From the NCBI RefSeq assembly GCF_905220365.1, contig NC_061133.1, positions 14,250,171-14,314,170 of the forward strand: a DNA stretch of 64,000 nt. Direction: 5' to 3'. This document shows, piece after piece, positions 1-10,800 of this stretch; within the stretch, counting starts at the first letter, position 1, and each line of letters opens with the position of its first letter. The translations under genes were made by a program, and so were the position numbers. The notes below the pieces were generated by a model. That model ran no database searches. It was not told where the DNA came from and saw only the letters and a list, made by a program, of their open reading frames with translations. Source of the DNA: Vanessa cardui (taxonomy: Eukaryota > Arthropoda > Insecta > Lepidoptera > Nymphalidae).

Positions 1-32
1 GTTCACTGAGCACGGCTAATCTGTACTCCTAT

Positions 33-207
33 ACTAATATTATAAATGTGAAAGAAACTCTGTCTCTCTTTGAACGACAGACAGACGCTATTTAAATGTC
101 AAACCAATGAACCGAATATGACGAAATTTGCTATGAAGCAAACTTGAGTTCCAAGGAAGAGCACAGTAACAACCAACCCCCTAAACGCGAAACCGCGGGC
201 GACTAAA
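33..207 (-). repeat. Dispersed lepidopteran repeat, family A (copy 1)
   Basis: Read on the minus strand this begins with a degenerate form of gtcgctcgcggctt, passes through caagtttgct and aaatttcgtca, then a run of CAGA-type units, and ends in tttcacatttataatatta. The same order of blocks recurs at 6446-6650 and 44764-44923, so the family is supported inside this window. From memory it is a very common short interspersed sequence of butterflies and moths. No coding potential. Confidence 0.7.
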
Positions 208-247
208 ATTGGTGATTTTGTGCCGATTTGTACCTGCAATCGTATAA

Positions 248-541
248 TTTTTTTTTTATGGAATAGGTTGGCGGACGAGCGTATGGGCCACCTGATGGTA
301 AGTGGTCACCCTTATCCATAGACAATGATGCTGTAAGAAATATTAAGTATTCCTTAAATATCAATGCGCCATTAACCTTGGGAACTAAGATATTATGTCC
401 CTTGTGCCTGTAGTTACACTGGCTCACTCACCCTTCCAAACAGAACACAACAATACTGAGTACTGTTGTTTGGCGGTAGAATAACTGATGAGTGGGTGGT
501 ACCTACCCAGACAGGCTTGAACAAAGCCCTTCCACCAAGAA
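248..541 (-). repeat. SINE-like dispersed repeat, family B (longest copy)
   Basis: On the minus strand it runs from about 541 down to a poly(A) tail (poly(T) at 248-257 on the plus strand). Partial or decayed copies sharing blocks such as cttgtgcctgtagttacact and gatgagtgggtggtacctac lie at 1565-1690, 9100-9295, 16492-16628, 40086-40166 and 45806-45915. Its 3' tail closely resembles the 3' tail of the LINE at 33722-34246, which suggests that LINE machinery mobilises it. Short open frames inside are not genes. Confidence 0.7.
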
Positions 542-1151
542 AGAAAATGGGTGATACATGGTAACAACTTCGTGTCTCATTAATAGAAATATGATCTTTC
601 ATGACTCCACTGCGAGTGTTTGTTAAAGTCGTCAAATTAAATAAAATCAATGTTAGTTTGTTGCCACATCGAATTTATTTGAGCCATCAACCATTAGCCA
701 ACTATACTATCTCTCTGCAAGACATTTATTTCAATGTCACGGCTTAACAATTTTACGTTGTTAGCGCAAGTGTTTTATCCGTTAAAATGCAATGCAATTC
801 GACGTAAAAAATCCCATAAAGAAATGTTACCTCGAATCTATGGATCAGGATTTACCTATACTGTATCAGTTTAATAAAATTGTCGTTCGAATTTATATCC
901 AATTAATGAAAATCGATAAAAATAAAAAGAAAGTTGCCAAATTATATATAGTTTTCACTTGCGACTTTGCCCGGGAAAGCTGTTTGATTCTGGGACTTTG
1001 GTATAAAAATTAACCCATTCCTTTCCCAAAGTATCCTAATCAAATTCGTTTCCATGCTTCAGAGGCATTCATACAGGCAATCACTGCACGTTTTACACAT
1101 AAAAAGAAATAATAGAAACATAAGTATAATCTGTTCATAAAATAATTTCAG
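542..1151. other. Intron or upstream sequence of the zinc-finger gene
   Basis: AT-rich DNA before the first recognisable zinc-finger exon. I see no exon, repeat family member or RNA gene in it. The open frame at 792-1013 has no protein-like composition. Confidence 0.5.
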
Positions 1152-1253
1152 CCAAGCTCTGAACGAGCATACCAGCACGTGTGAGACAGAGGAGAGACGC
1201 TGCCCGTACGACCAGTGCTCGTACATCGCGTCAACTCCTGCCCAACTCAACAG
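1152..1253 (+). CDS. C2H2 zinc-finger gene, internal exon
   Basis: Exon bounded by the acceptor AG at 1150-1151 and the donor gtatgt at 1254. The first base completes a codon, then the frame reads QALNEHTSTCETEERRCPYD and on through the first half of a zinc finger (C-x4-C), ending within the codon for the Arg just before its first His. The upstream part of the gene lies left of the window or was not recognised. The other frames contain stops, and the phase matches the next exon exactly. Nuclear DNA-binding role is inferred from the fingers; I cannot name the orthologue. Confidence 0.75.
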
Positions 1254-2542
1254 GTATGTCTGAAATCGTTACGAGACAGTTTATCATTAATAAATAATAA
1301 ACAATTCGATCATATAGATTTACACGAATATCTATAAAGGTTCTCACGATACTGTAACCACTTCTGTCTTACTAATGTTACTAAACGAGGCTATTTGTTA
1401 CATAAGCACTCATAGATTAAACTATATAAATGTCTACCTAGGGAATTGTTTTAATAGTAGGCACTGTTAATGTTGTTTAAATTTACCTATAATGTTAAAA
1501 TACTTTCAGTTATAAAACTTTTTTATTTATGTAAGACAACCGGCGAATGTATATCTAAAATCCAATGATGAAGTCACTTTGATTACACTAGCTCACTCAC
1601 ACTTAAACCAGAAAACTGCATTTTGATAAATGCAATGTTGTTGAGTAACGTGTGGATGTGGTCTTCTACCCAGACGTAAGTCTGACTGCTAGAAGAAAAC
1701 TTGTAATAATATTATTAAATACAAAAATAGCTTGAAATTGATCTACGGAAATTTGTGTATATACTTATTTAATATTCTTGAGTGTTTTCCCATCATTCTT
1801 ACTTATAACCAGTCATTATAAAATGTTGGAAATAGAAAATAAATATGTTTTAAAATAAATAGTACGTAGGTTACTACTTTTACTTATTTTTATTATTTAA
1901 CTCCGTAACGGTATGTTATTAATACTACATTTATTACAAGAAAAAAGACGATAGAAGGTCGAAATCCACTCATTTGTATTTAAGTTCATGAACAAAACTC
2001 AGCTAATTTTTAGTGCAAAATATTGTAAATTATTTGTAGATTTTATGTATTGTTTATCATTCCCATATTTCTTAAAATAACACATAATGTATAACACTTT
2101 TTATTTTTAATTACAAAATACAAATATGTACGCAGCGACATCTGTATCATAATAATTACACTGGTATTGAAAATATTATCACACTTGGTGCAAGGTAATA
2201 CTTTCCTCGTTATTGATTCTTAACATAGATGGCAGCACATTTCAAGAATATAGTTGACGTATAACGAACCCTAGATGGCGTTATAACTTTAAGTAAACTA
2301 TTCAACGAAAACCTTAGCAATCAAAACCAAAAGATACTTTATTCAAGTAAGCTTTTACCAGGACATTTTACATTTTTTACAGATTTGTATTAAAGGTAAA
2401 GCTATCACAATTTTTTTAGTGTCGTGGCTCGGAAATAACAAAGAAGAAAATAAATTCGGAAAAAACTTCTTGATGTAGATGTAATACAAAAAAAGAACAT
2501 CTCATTAGGTTATGAGTTAAACTTATGATTAAATATTTACAG
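1254..2542. other. Zinc-finger gene intron
   Basis: AT-rich intron. A decayed copy of family B is visible at about 1565-1690 (blocks like ctcactcacacttaaacc and acccagacg). Two AGATGGC-type motifs lie at 2227 and 2273. Nothing else recognised. Confidence 0.5.
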
Positions 2543-2699
2543 ACATCGAAAGAAACACGGCGAGCGCATAAAACATTACGAATGTCCGACATGTGACTTC
2601 AAAACGGATCAAGCCAGCCACATGAAGAGACACCTACTGTGCCACAAGGGCGTCAAGCCGTATGCTTGTCCACATTGCCCATTTACTTGTGCAAGTTTG
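2543..2699 (+). CDS. C2H2 zinc-finger gene, internal exon
   Basis: Acceptor tttacag ends at 2542 and donor gtaaga starts at 2700. The first base completes the Arg codon split by the previous intron. The 52 following codons finish finger 1 (HRKKH), contain all of finger 2 (CPTCDFKTDQASHMKRH, then LLCH) and start finger 3 (CPHCPFTCASL). A linker of the HKGVKPYAC type joins fingers 2 and 3, close to the classical TGEKPY linker. This supports tandem DNA-binding fingers. The exon ends in phase 0. Confidence 0.85.
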
Positions 2700-3134
2700 G
2701 TAAGAATGTTATCAATAACAATTATATTGTATAAATTTTCTATTGTACAGCATTTGTGACAAGCAACTTTCATATTTGAGTTTTACAGTTTAAAGTATTC
2801 AGGCCCGGATTCAGGTATGGCTGTCTTGAGTTTACACAAGAGGGGCTCACATAACACATTCCCGGCTATAAATTTTAATGCACTATATGTTTAGATATCT
2901 AGACATAGTAAAGTTATACTAAACTTTTACTAAAATGCTAAAGCGATTTTACTAAAATAACTCTATGAATTGGTATTTTAAAAGTCTAAGATTTGTTTAT
3001 CTCTGGATTGGGAGAGACTATAATATGCTTCATACCAAATTCGGTTGAATGCGTTGCCCGTGAAAATCAATAGGCGATCGAGCTACCTTCTCATTTATAA
3101 CATTAGTATCTATACATTAGTCTATAGACTCTGA
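2700..3134. other. Zinc-finger gene, last intron (5' part)
   Basis: AT-rich. A short stretch near 2793-2810 (aggcccggattcagg) resembles the terminus of the hAT-like element at 9508-9806, but no matching second end was found, so it is left as a possible fragment. Confidence 0.4.
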
Positions 3135-3365
3135 CAGTGGCGTAGCTATCGTAGGGCCAGGTGGTGCAGTGCACCAGGGCCCCGGAGTTCAGGGGGGCCT
3201 CTAAACGAAACCTTAAGCTTCTGAAGCTAGAAAATCACGACCCTGTGCACAAAATTTCTCATTTGGTATCTATACTTTTAAAGGGTAATTATTTGTTAAA
3301 GAGGGGGTGAGGGCCCGATTCTTTTTCTGTGCACGGGGGCCCTTGCTCACCTAGCTACGCCACTG
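3135..3365. mobile_element. hAT-like MITE with 8-bp target duplication
   Basis: A 231-bp element whose ends are inverted repeats: cagtggcgtagcta at the left and its exact complement tagctacgccactg at the right. It is flanked by perfect 8-bp direct repeats gactctga at 3127-3134 and 3366-3373. CAGTGGCG-type ends and 8-bp duplications are characteristic of the hAT superfamily. There is no transposase, so it is non-autonomous. It sits inside the last intron of the zinc-finger gene with its right end 34 bp before the terminal exon, so it probably supplies part of the 3' splice-site region. Confidence 0.88.
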
Positions 3366-3399
3366 GACTCTGAAACGTCATTCCGCCGCGCATGCGCAG

Positions 3400-3609
3400 G
3401 AGAACCTGCGCAAGCACGCGCTGCGCAGCGCGCGCCACCCCGGCCGCGCGCTGTACGCGTGCGCCGCGCGCGCCGCCTGCGCGTTCCGCACGGACCGCGC
3501 CGCCCGCCTGCGCGCGCACTACACCGCCGCGCACGCCGACCAGTACGACGCCGCCTCCGCGCTGCGCGCCGTCAAGCGACACCTCATGATAGCCGACCCG
3601 GATCCCTAG
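3400..3609 (+). CDS. C2H2 zinc-finger gene, terminal exon
   Basis: Acceptor gcgcag ends at 3399 and the frame runs 69 codons to a TAG at 3607-3609. It completes finger 3 (ENLRKH, second His after a long six-residue spacing) and contains a fourth, atypical finger with a C-x5-C start (CAARAAC) and H-x4-H end (HYTAAH). A short tail ends in IADPDP. The exon is strikingly GC-rich and Ala/Arg-rich compared with the two AT-moderate exons before it. The phase-0 join to the previous exon splits finger 3. Opposite-strand and other-frame open frames here are shadows of the GC content. Confidence 0.85.
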   Translation, partial: ENLRKHALRSARHPGRALYACAARAACAFRTDRAARLRAHYTAAHADQYDAASALRAVKRHLMIADPDP

Positions 3610-3704
3610 TCCTCTCTACTCGTATATGTTTAAGCGATTTCAAACAGCATGTATAAATTTCTTGGTAGTAAATCGACGCGATGGTGTTTTATTATGTCTA
3701 TGCA

Positions 3705-3710
3705 AATAAA
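3705..3710 (+). terminator. Polyadenylation signal of the zinc-finger gene
   Basis: AATAAA about 95 bp after the stop codon, followed by TAAAG and a TG-rich stretch (gatgtgactgtctgtgac), the usual layout of a cleavage site. Confidence 0.6.
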
Positions 3711-3879
3711 TAAAGTTGATGTGACTGTCTGTGACTTCAAAATGCCTATTTTAAGTTAATCTTCATTCATTCATTCATTAATCTTCTTTTTTGCATGTTT
3801 ATGCATCCTTAAAACAGCTAATATTTACATTTGTAATACCCGAAAAAAAAATGTTTTTATAAATTCAAAGGCACATTAA

Positions 3880-4254
3880 AGCCCATTACACAATGAAAAA
3901 ATAAGGTATAAGCGATAAGGAATAAGAAATGAGGAACAAGGAATAGCACAGCAGTCAGCAACCCAAACACAATAGTCGATAGGCTACAATATTCAAGCAA
4001 TCACAGCGGTTGAATACCTGCAGCTGGTGTGTGTACGAAGCACGATTCTAATTGTTACGACAATTCGTTGAAAAAAATGCCCTGCGATTGTCTGGCTATA
4101 AGATGTAAGAAACAAATTTCCACCGCGAAGGAAATTTTATTCTTATTTCTTATTTTTGAATTATGAATTGATTAACGGTGTTGCCATCGCTAGATTCAGC
4201 TATTCCATATTCCTTATCTCTTATACCCTAATTTTTTTCATTGTGTAATGGGCT
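3880..4254. mobile_element. Harbinger/Tourist-like MITE with TAA duplication
   Basis: A 375-bp element with long imperfect inverted ends. The left end starts agcccattacacaatgaaaa and the right end is its complement with a few mismatches, the similarity extending to about 33 bp. It is flanked on both sides by TAA (3877-3879 and 4255-4257). A TWA duplication is typical of PIF/Harbinger elements. No coding sequence. It lies in the spacer between the zinc-finger gene and Ankrd29. Confidence 0.75.
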
Positions 4255-4559
4255 TAACTATTAAAAGTCAAAATTTGAAAATTTTTCGCATACAATAAAA
4301 AAAATATTAAAATAAACTATAGATACGCCATCTGACACTCATATACTAAACAATAACACACTATGTAATCACAATAACACGATAGATGGCGCTACTGAAA
4401 TAATTAATTGTAAACATCTAATATAAAAATATTTTACAATTCATCATATTTATTTTATTTTTTACCAAAATCCCAATATCTTTTTTCTTCGTAGTGTCAA
4501 CACCTATTTGTATACTAAAAATTATGTCATACTAGAGATTTTTAACATATGGCAGCACC
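4255..4559. other. Intergenic spacer upstream of Ankrd29
   Basis: AT-rich. Two AGATGGCG-type octamers (4326 reverse, 4384 forward) occur here. No gene seen. Confidence 0.4.
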
Positions 4560-4881
4560 TCTTATGAATTGTCAATTTCTACAGAGCCTAGTCGCCTCGC
4601 GTGAAGCGAGGGAAAAAATTATAAATTGAGGCGACTTGCGCTGTGTGCTCGCATGTGCTTATTTCTCGGATAAGGTTTTCGAGACCCTTCGATCGAAACG
4701 CGACAATAAAAATACAGGACTATTGTATATTAATCGTAAATTAAAATTACATAATCGTAAGCCGTACGTTTATAATATTAACGTATAATAAATATTAAAT
4801 TCGCACTGCAAATTAATTTTCTCCTGAACGATGTTTGTTTATTTCAAAGTGTTGTAAGCTGCAAATCGATTTATAACGAAG
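4560..4881 (+). promoter_or_regulatory. Probable promoter and 5' UTR of Ankrd29
   Basis: The 320 bp before the start codon contain the only CpG-containing block of the area (gtcgcctcgcgtgaagcgag near 4588, and gacccttcgatcgaaacgcg near 4681), with a short inverted repeat cctcgcgtgaagcgagg. Placement is inferred from position upstream of the first coding exon. The transcription start site cannot be fixed from sequence alone. Confidence 0.4.
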
Positions 4882-4893
4882 ATGTCGTTGAAG
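4882..4893 (+). CDS. Ankrd29: Ankrd29 coding exon 1 (12 coding bases)
   Basis: ATGTCGTTGAAG followed by the donor gtaagc at 4894. It gives MSLK, which joins in phase 0 to KESRTD in exon 2 and so reproduces the conserved N-terminus of the family. The start is chosen because no other ATG joins exon 2 in frame with such a match. Confidence 0.8.
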
Positions 4894-7800
4894 GTAAGCT
4901 ATTTTCTTATTTAGTAATATTTAATCTCGGGGGTAGATTACTTCAACTGCATTGCAGCGCATTTTATTACAAGTCGTGAATATATTTATGACTCTACCGG
5001 CGCAGGTGACATGGGTTAAATTATTATTCAGCAATACATTAATGTGAGAAATGATAACTTACATTCAAATTAATATTTAATTATTATTTTAGGATTTATT
5101 TAATACAAATTCAATGAATCGTAAAATAAAAAATAAATACATCTTTATCTTTTAGTCTAGATCTTAACAATATTTATTATTATGAAATTAACAACCTTGT
5201 AGAGGTTGAGATAAAGTGGAGCTTGCTCAGTATCAATATTATGAGAAGATAATTGTTTTTTTTTCCTAAGATAATTTTTTGCATTGATTGATGCAATTAA
5301 CTGTTCAAAGTAATTTATTAATTTAAAAATGTTCAGTGTTTCCCCGGATGATTGTTAAAAATATCTACATTTTATATTTTTAAAAGCTGAAACCTGGAAA
5401 TGCTACAGACTATATGTGCCCACAATGTTGTAAATTGATTAGTTGAGAACATTGAAATAAATCAATGGTGAGTACTATAAATTATTTCCAACTAGTAATC
5501 AGAAAGAAAACTATTGCTTTCCTTTTAAGCTTTATGTATCTAATGTGTGTAATATATTATTCAGTTATATTCTTTTAATAGATAATTACTTACTTTAATA
5601 GATAACTGTGTTCTAGAAGGCTTAGCCTTGATGGTTAACCTTACCCTTCAAATTAAAAAAAATGAATAGCCTAGCCTTTAAACAAATATTTTGTGAAATA
5701 ATTTACACCATTACCTAACGGTAATAACAATATTTCCTTATAATATTTTTAGGTATTTCATATTTATTACATAAATTCATAAAAGGTTTATTCATATATT
5801 CAAGGTACAGAAAATGCTCACAGATCTAACAATACATTTTTGTTTCATTGTATTCTAATTTGTAATTTTGAATCTGTTGGAATTTTTTTAATTTGTGTTC
5901 AAGCGAATTAAAAAAAATACAACAATTACCGATTACAATAGTTAAACTTAACATTAGTATTTAAGTCAAAACTAATTCTTAAGTTTTAAATATACATTGA
6001 ACTGTATGTATTATATTCAATATTCAATGATACATAATATATACAGTTATATACAATTACAGCCCCACTGATTTGCATTTTTTTATATGATTTCCTATTA
6101 ATTAAAATATTTACCAAATTTTTATGTATTTACAAAACAGAGGTGTTTATAATGACAAATATTCAAAGGGTTTAATGTATGAACAACAAAAGTTTCACTG
6201 GTATACCCCCTTCATCATTAATTTTGCGACTAATATTTTGAATGTGTTTGTATGTATTTTGAATGATCATTATAATATAATAATTGAAGAATAAAAGTCA
6301 TGTTTTCTAGTTGAGTTCGTACACTCAATCTGCGCGAGATATTTTCTTTTCTCGGACAATAACGACGTACATATGTTCGTATCTGAGTTTTTCTTTCAAC
6401 GTCATTTGTATTTTAGATTATGAGGATCTTATAATATAAAATACTAGTCGTCGCTCGCGGCTTACCTCGAATTGTAGGGTGTTGGTTTTATGTGCTAGGC
6501 AAAAAAAGTAGTCAATGTCCTTTCTTGCAGTTCAAGTTTGCTTTGTACAAAATTTCGTCAAACTCAGTTCAGCGGTTTGGTCGTGAAAGAGCGACAGCAA
6601 GACAGACAAACAGACTTACTTTCACATTTTTAATATTAATATAGATAGTAAATATTGCATCATCATTATCATCAACAGCCCATGTTCGTCCACTGCTGGA
6701 CACAGGCCTCTCCAATAGATCGCCACTGTGATCGATCTTCGACTACTCGCATCCTCATAATGCTCACTTATTAAATTCAGAGCATATTGTTGAGAGGAAT
6801 GTGAACGTGTTTTGTTTTGTAGTCACAGAACTTAATACATCATTTTAATTATATTAAGTTCCCTTTTGTACATACAACTTACTGAATTGGCGAAAAACAG
6901 ATGTGACCCTAGAGTTTTCGTAAAATATAATAATCGTGTATAACTTCTAAATATTCAGAAATCTTAATATTCTTCCGTAAGTGGGTATATACGGCAATAT
7001 GCCAAAATAATGCTTTATATTTTAATTTAAATCATTATTTTTTACCATTCACGGGCTTTTATCTCCTTTTGTAAAGAAAATATTTGAAGATAATTCTGCA
7101 AATGTATACGTGAGTCGGCATTGGATCCAACCCATGCAGGTACCATAATCTCTGAGTAAGGGATACTTTAAAACATAAATATAGTACACTGCCACACGGA
7201 AATTCGGCAGGGATTACCTGAAACTCATTTATTTTGTTTCTCATCTTTTATTTCGAAGTCAAAATCAAACTCTTTATTTTATATAGAAAAACTGTCAATT
7301 AATCTTCAAATATTTCTACCACTCCCTCGGAAAGAGACACCTCAAACCTAAGAAAAACCATTAAAAAAAACTCAGTGGAATCGTTATTTGTTTAACGGTT
7401 ATTGATTACAATTAGTATATTATTTTTTTGTGTAATACAATGGCTTAAAGAGTTAGTCAGTTTTTTAGATATGTATATAAAATTGCGAAATGCAGATATT
7501 TTGCAAGTGTGTTGCAGTCTACGTTAAGTGTCGCCGGGGGCAGGCCCGGGGCGAGGTCCATATTTAGCAGCGGTCCGACCTGTTTGAAACCAGTCCGAGC
7601 CTCAGTCACTGAACCGCAAAATCATCTGGATGTAGGTTGTTTTTTAACGGATTATAACCTGTGTATGTGATTATAACTTAGGGTCAAATATATATGGCGT
7701 TATTATATAAGTATACATATATAAAATTAAATAGTCTGTTTCATCGTACGTACGAATTTATAAGTTCCATTTCAAAAATCTTACTACAAGCTATTTTTAT

Positions 7801-10800
7801 TATGATTATAGATTACTAGTAAACCACCTGGCTCTGGAGGGGTGCTATTTCTTAATAAAGAAACTGATATGGTATACCTACAACATTCAGTAATTATCTA
7901 GCTGGTAGAAACCATTGGAAGCAATTTTAGGAATTTGTTGATTAGATCCGGAGATTACCCCCTACAAACAAAGAAATATATCTATAATATTACTATATAA
8001 AACGCAGTGACCCAAGTGAGCGCAGCAGTAACGTATATCTCAGATGAAATCACGCGGATCAGTTAGTATATATATGTCGCAACTAGCACAATTAGCTATT
8101 CAATTAACAGCCTAGCCTTCTAACTAAGCAGTGCTGTTGAATCAGCGACACGAATGACATTTCACCAATACATCTTCCATTCATAGAAAAAGATAATTTG
8201 CTGACTGTCCAATCTATCTTACAAATTTTTTTTGTGGAGATTTAAGGGCGTCAAGCTTTTCTATGAAATGCCACTACACTTGAAGGGGCTGGGCGACCCT
8301 CCTTACACTTCTTCGTCATATAATAGTATACGGTATATAAAACGGTGTATGATTTATGTAAGCAAACAACACATGTATGTTATTTAGAACACTCACTGTT
8401 TCATTAAACAGTAGCATATAAAATAAAAAAACGTTTTGTATGCAATAGAACCCGTTCATTATAAGACTATTGTTATCAGTACCCTATACGAGAGCAGATT
8501 CTCTGTTCAATGGGTTTAGCGAAACTGGTATAAATTTCAGTTGTAAGATTTGCCCACACATACTAACAGGTTAATTTAAATAAAAGCTTGTAAGAGCCTA
8601 CGTACTAGAATAATTATTTTAGTTTGATATACCTTATGCAACACTGAGGCCTGCTTTTCTTTGAAGGGGAAGGTAGCCAAGCTGCTTATTCAAAGCAGGT
8701 AACAAAAGTGGCGGAATGTCACCGCAACCTGTAGCTTTACCGACGGTACGAGAAATAGTAACACAATGCTGAAACAGTTACACAATTAACTGAATTTAAA
8801 TTGTTTGGGATTGAACCCATAGTCTTTAAAGATTCGCGTATAGGACTTTTGCATTTGAAAATAGAGTCTAATCGTTATCTAATTGACTTTTAATTGTAAA
8901 ACAAAGGCTTTAAGAGAAAGAAACTCCTAATGAAGTTCTCTATAATATACTAGAAGTAACATTAATCACGCATAGCTTATTATAGAAGTGAAGTAACGGT
9001 ATCTAATGTCTAGACAGATGTTGGCGACTGAAATGAACCGTTTACATATTTTGCATATAAATGTGTTCGGTGACGTATTTTCTTTATGTTTTGTAACAAA
9101 GGCGGATGAGCGAATCGGCAACCTGGTGGTTAAAGATCACTGACTAAATAATACCTTACCAATGCGCCACTTGAGCTAAGATGTTATATCCTTTGTTCCT
9201 GTAGGCACACTCACCCCTTAAACCGCTAGGCTTGCTGGTAGAATATATGATGAGTGGGTAACTACACAGACGATGCTACAAAGCCCCACCACCAAATAAA
9301 TGATTATGTATAATTCATATTTAATTTAATGGTATAACACAAACATAAGATATATTATAAAATATACATGGTAGTATGCGAGCAAATTAAATGATGTAAG
9401 ATGTACAATAATTATGTATACCGAAATAAAATCATATATCGAAAGAATTTTTTTATCACAATGTATAGTATGGGAAAAGTAAACTTCATACTGACGGTCC
9501 TCATTCCCAGAGTCGGATTTAAAGGTCTGGAGGCCCTGGGGCCACAAAGCAGTGGAGGCCCTAGACCAACAGGAGCGTGGAGATCCTAATAATTATATCA
9601 CGGATTAATGGATTAGCTTAAGCTTTTATTAATTTGTAGTAGTAAGTATTTCTTGACTGGTATCATAAAAATGGTATAAGTAGTAAGATTATTGTAATTT
9701 GACTATATCTCGGTATTTGTTAACTCACTGAAAACTTTTGTGGCCCCCACTTATGTGGAGGCCCCAGGGCAGTTGCCCCGGTTGCCCTTCCCTAAATCCG
9801 GCCCTGTTCATTCCACATCGACCTTGAAGATTTATCCTAGCTGCCACAGATGTCTGAATAAATAAATATATTTAACATACAATGTCTCTATGCCTAGAGA
9901 TTTTATTCGCTCTGATGAATATCCCACATAAACTTATTTAGAGTGAAACTACATCACCATATTACAAGGTTCTCCCATAAACGTAGAAAGAATGAGAAAT
10001 TGAGGGCGCAAGATTGTGTCAAATTGTCAATCAATGCTTACCTTTCTCTCTTTAAAAGAGTGCATAGATAAACTAATGTATTTACGACTTTTTGCTTGTA
10101 AGAAATACGCAATTGGAACATATTCACACCTACGCCTTAATCTTAAATGTTAGGAACATATTAAGATAAAAATGATTGAATTATTACTGTACCTTTATGT
10201 ATACATTCGACATTTAATTTATCGAAGAAAGTTAAATGTTACTAAGCGTGTTCATTTTTAAGGGCAACAGACGTGAGTTTCGTTTTGGTTAACAATGTAA
10301 CTTTCGCGCCTAAAATTGCACGTTTGATAGACATTATATATATGATGTTTCTGTCTGTGTATTTCGTAGTTCATTTATTTAAATTGTGTGAACGGTTCTA
10401 TACAATGATGATTATTTTGCTGGTAAGATCGCTTTCTTACAAATTGTTAGGGCGTGATAATAAAATGCAGTATACTTCAGCACTTCTATTTAATGATTGA
10501 GAGCATAGTTCACATTTCATCTTATTTTATACACTCGGAATGATCGTTATTACAAATTTTGTTATCGACGTTATACAAGTATCGCCATCTATATTCTAAG
10601 CTTAACAAACTAGAGTGATATTAATGATTTACAAACAACGCCATCTATTATTACGGCTACACAACTACATTACTTAATATTTTAAGCATTATGAATCACG
10701 TTTACAGATATTGATATAATTATCATAAGATAGAATATTTTATAATACATAATTGTAGACAGTAACTAGCGCAATACGATGGGCGTAATATTAATGGTTA

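Noticed and set aside
2793..2880. Possible second hAT-like MITE in the last zinc-finger intron
   Set aside because: Only one end resembles the family; no opposite terminus or target duplication found.
3355..3656. Open frames antisense and out of frame to the zinc-finger terminal exon
   Set aside because: Same GC effect; the zinc-finger frame continues the previous exon in phase and has Cys/His spacing.
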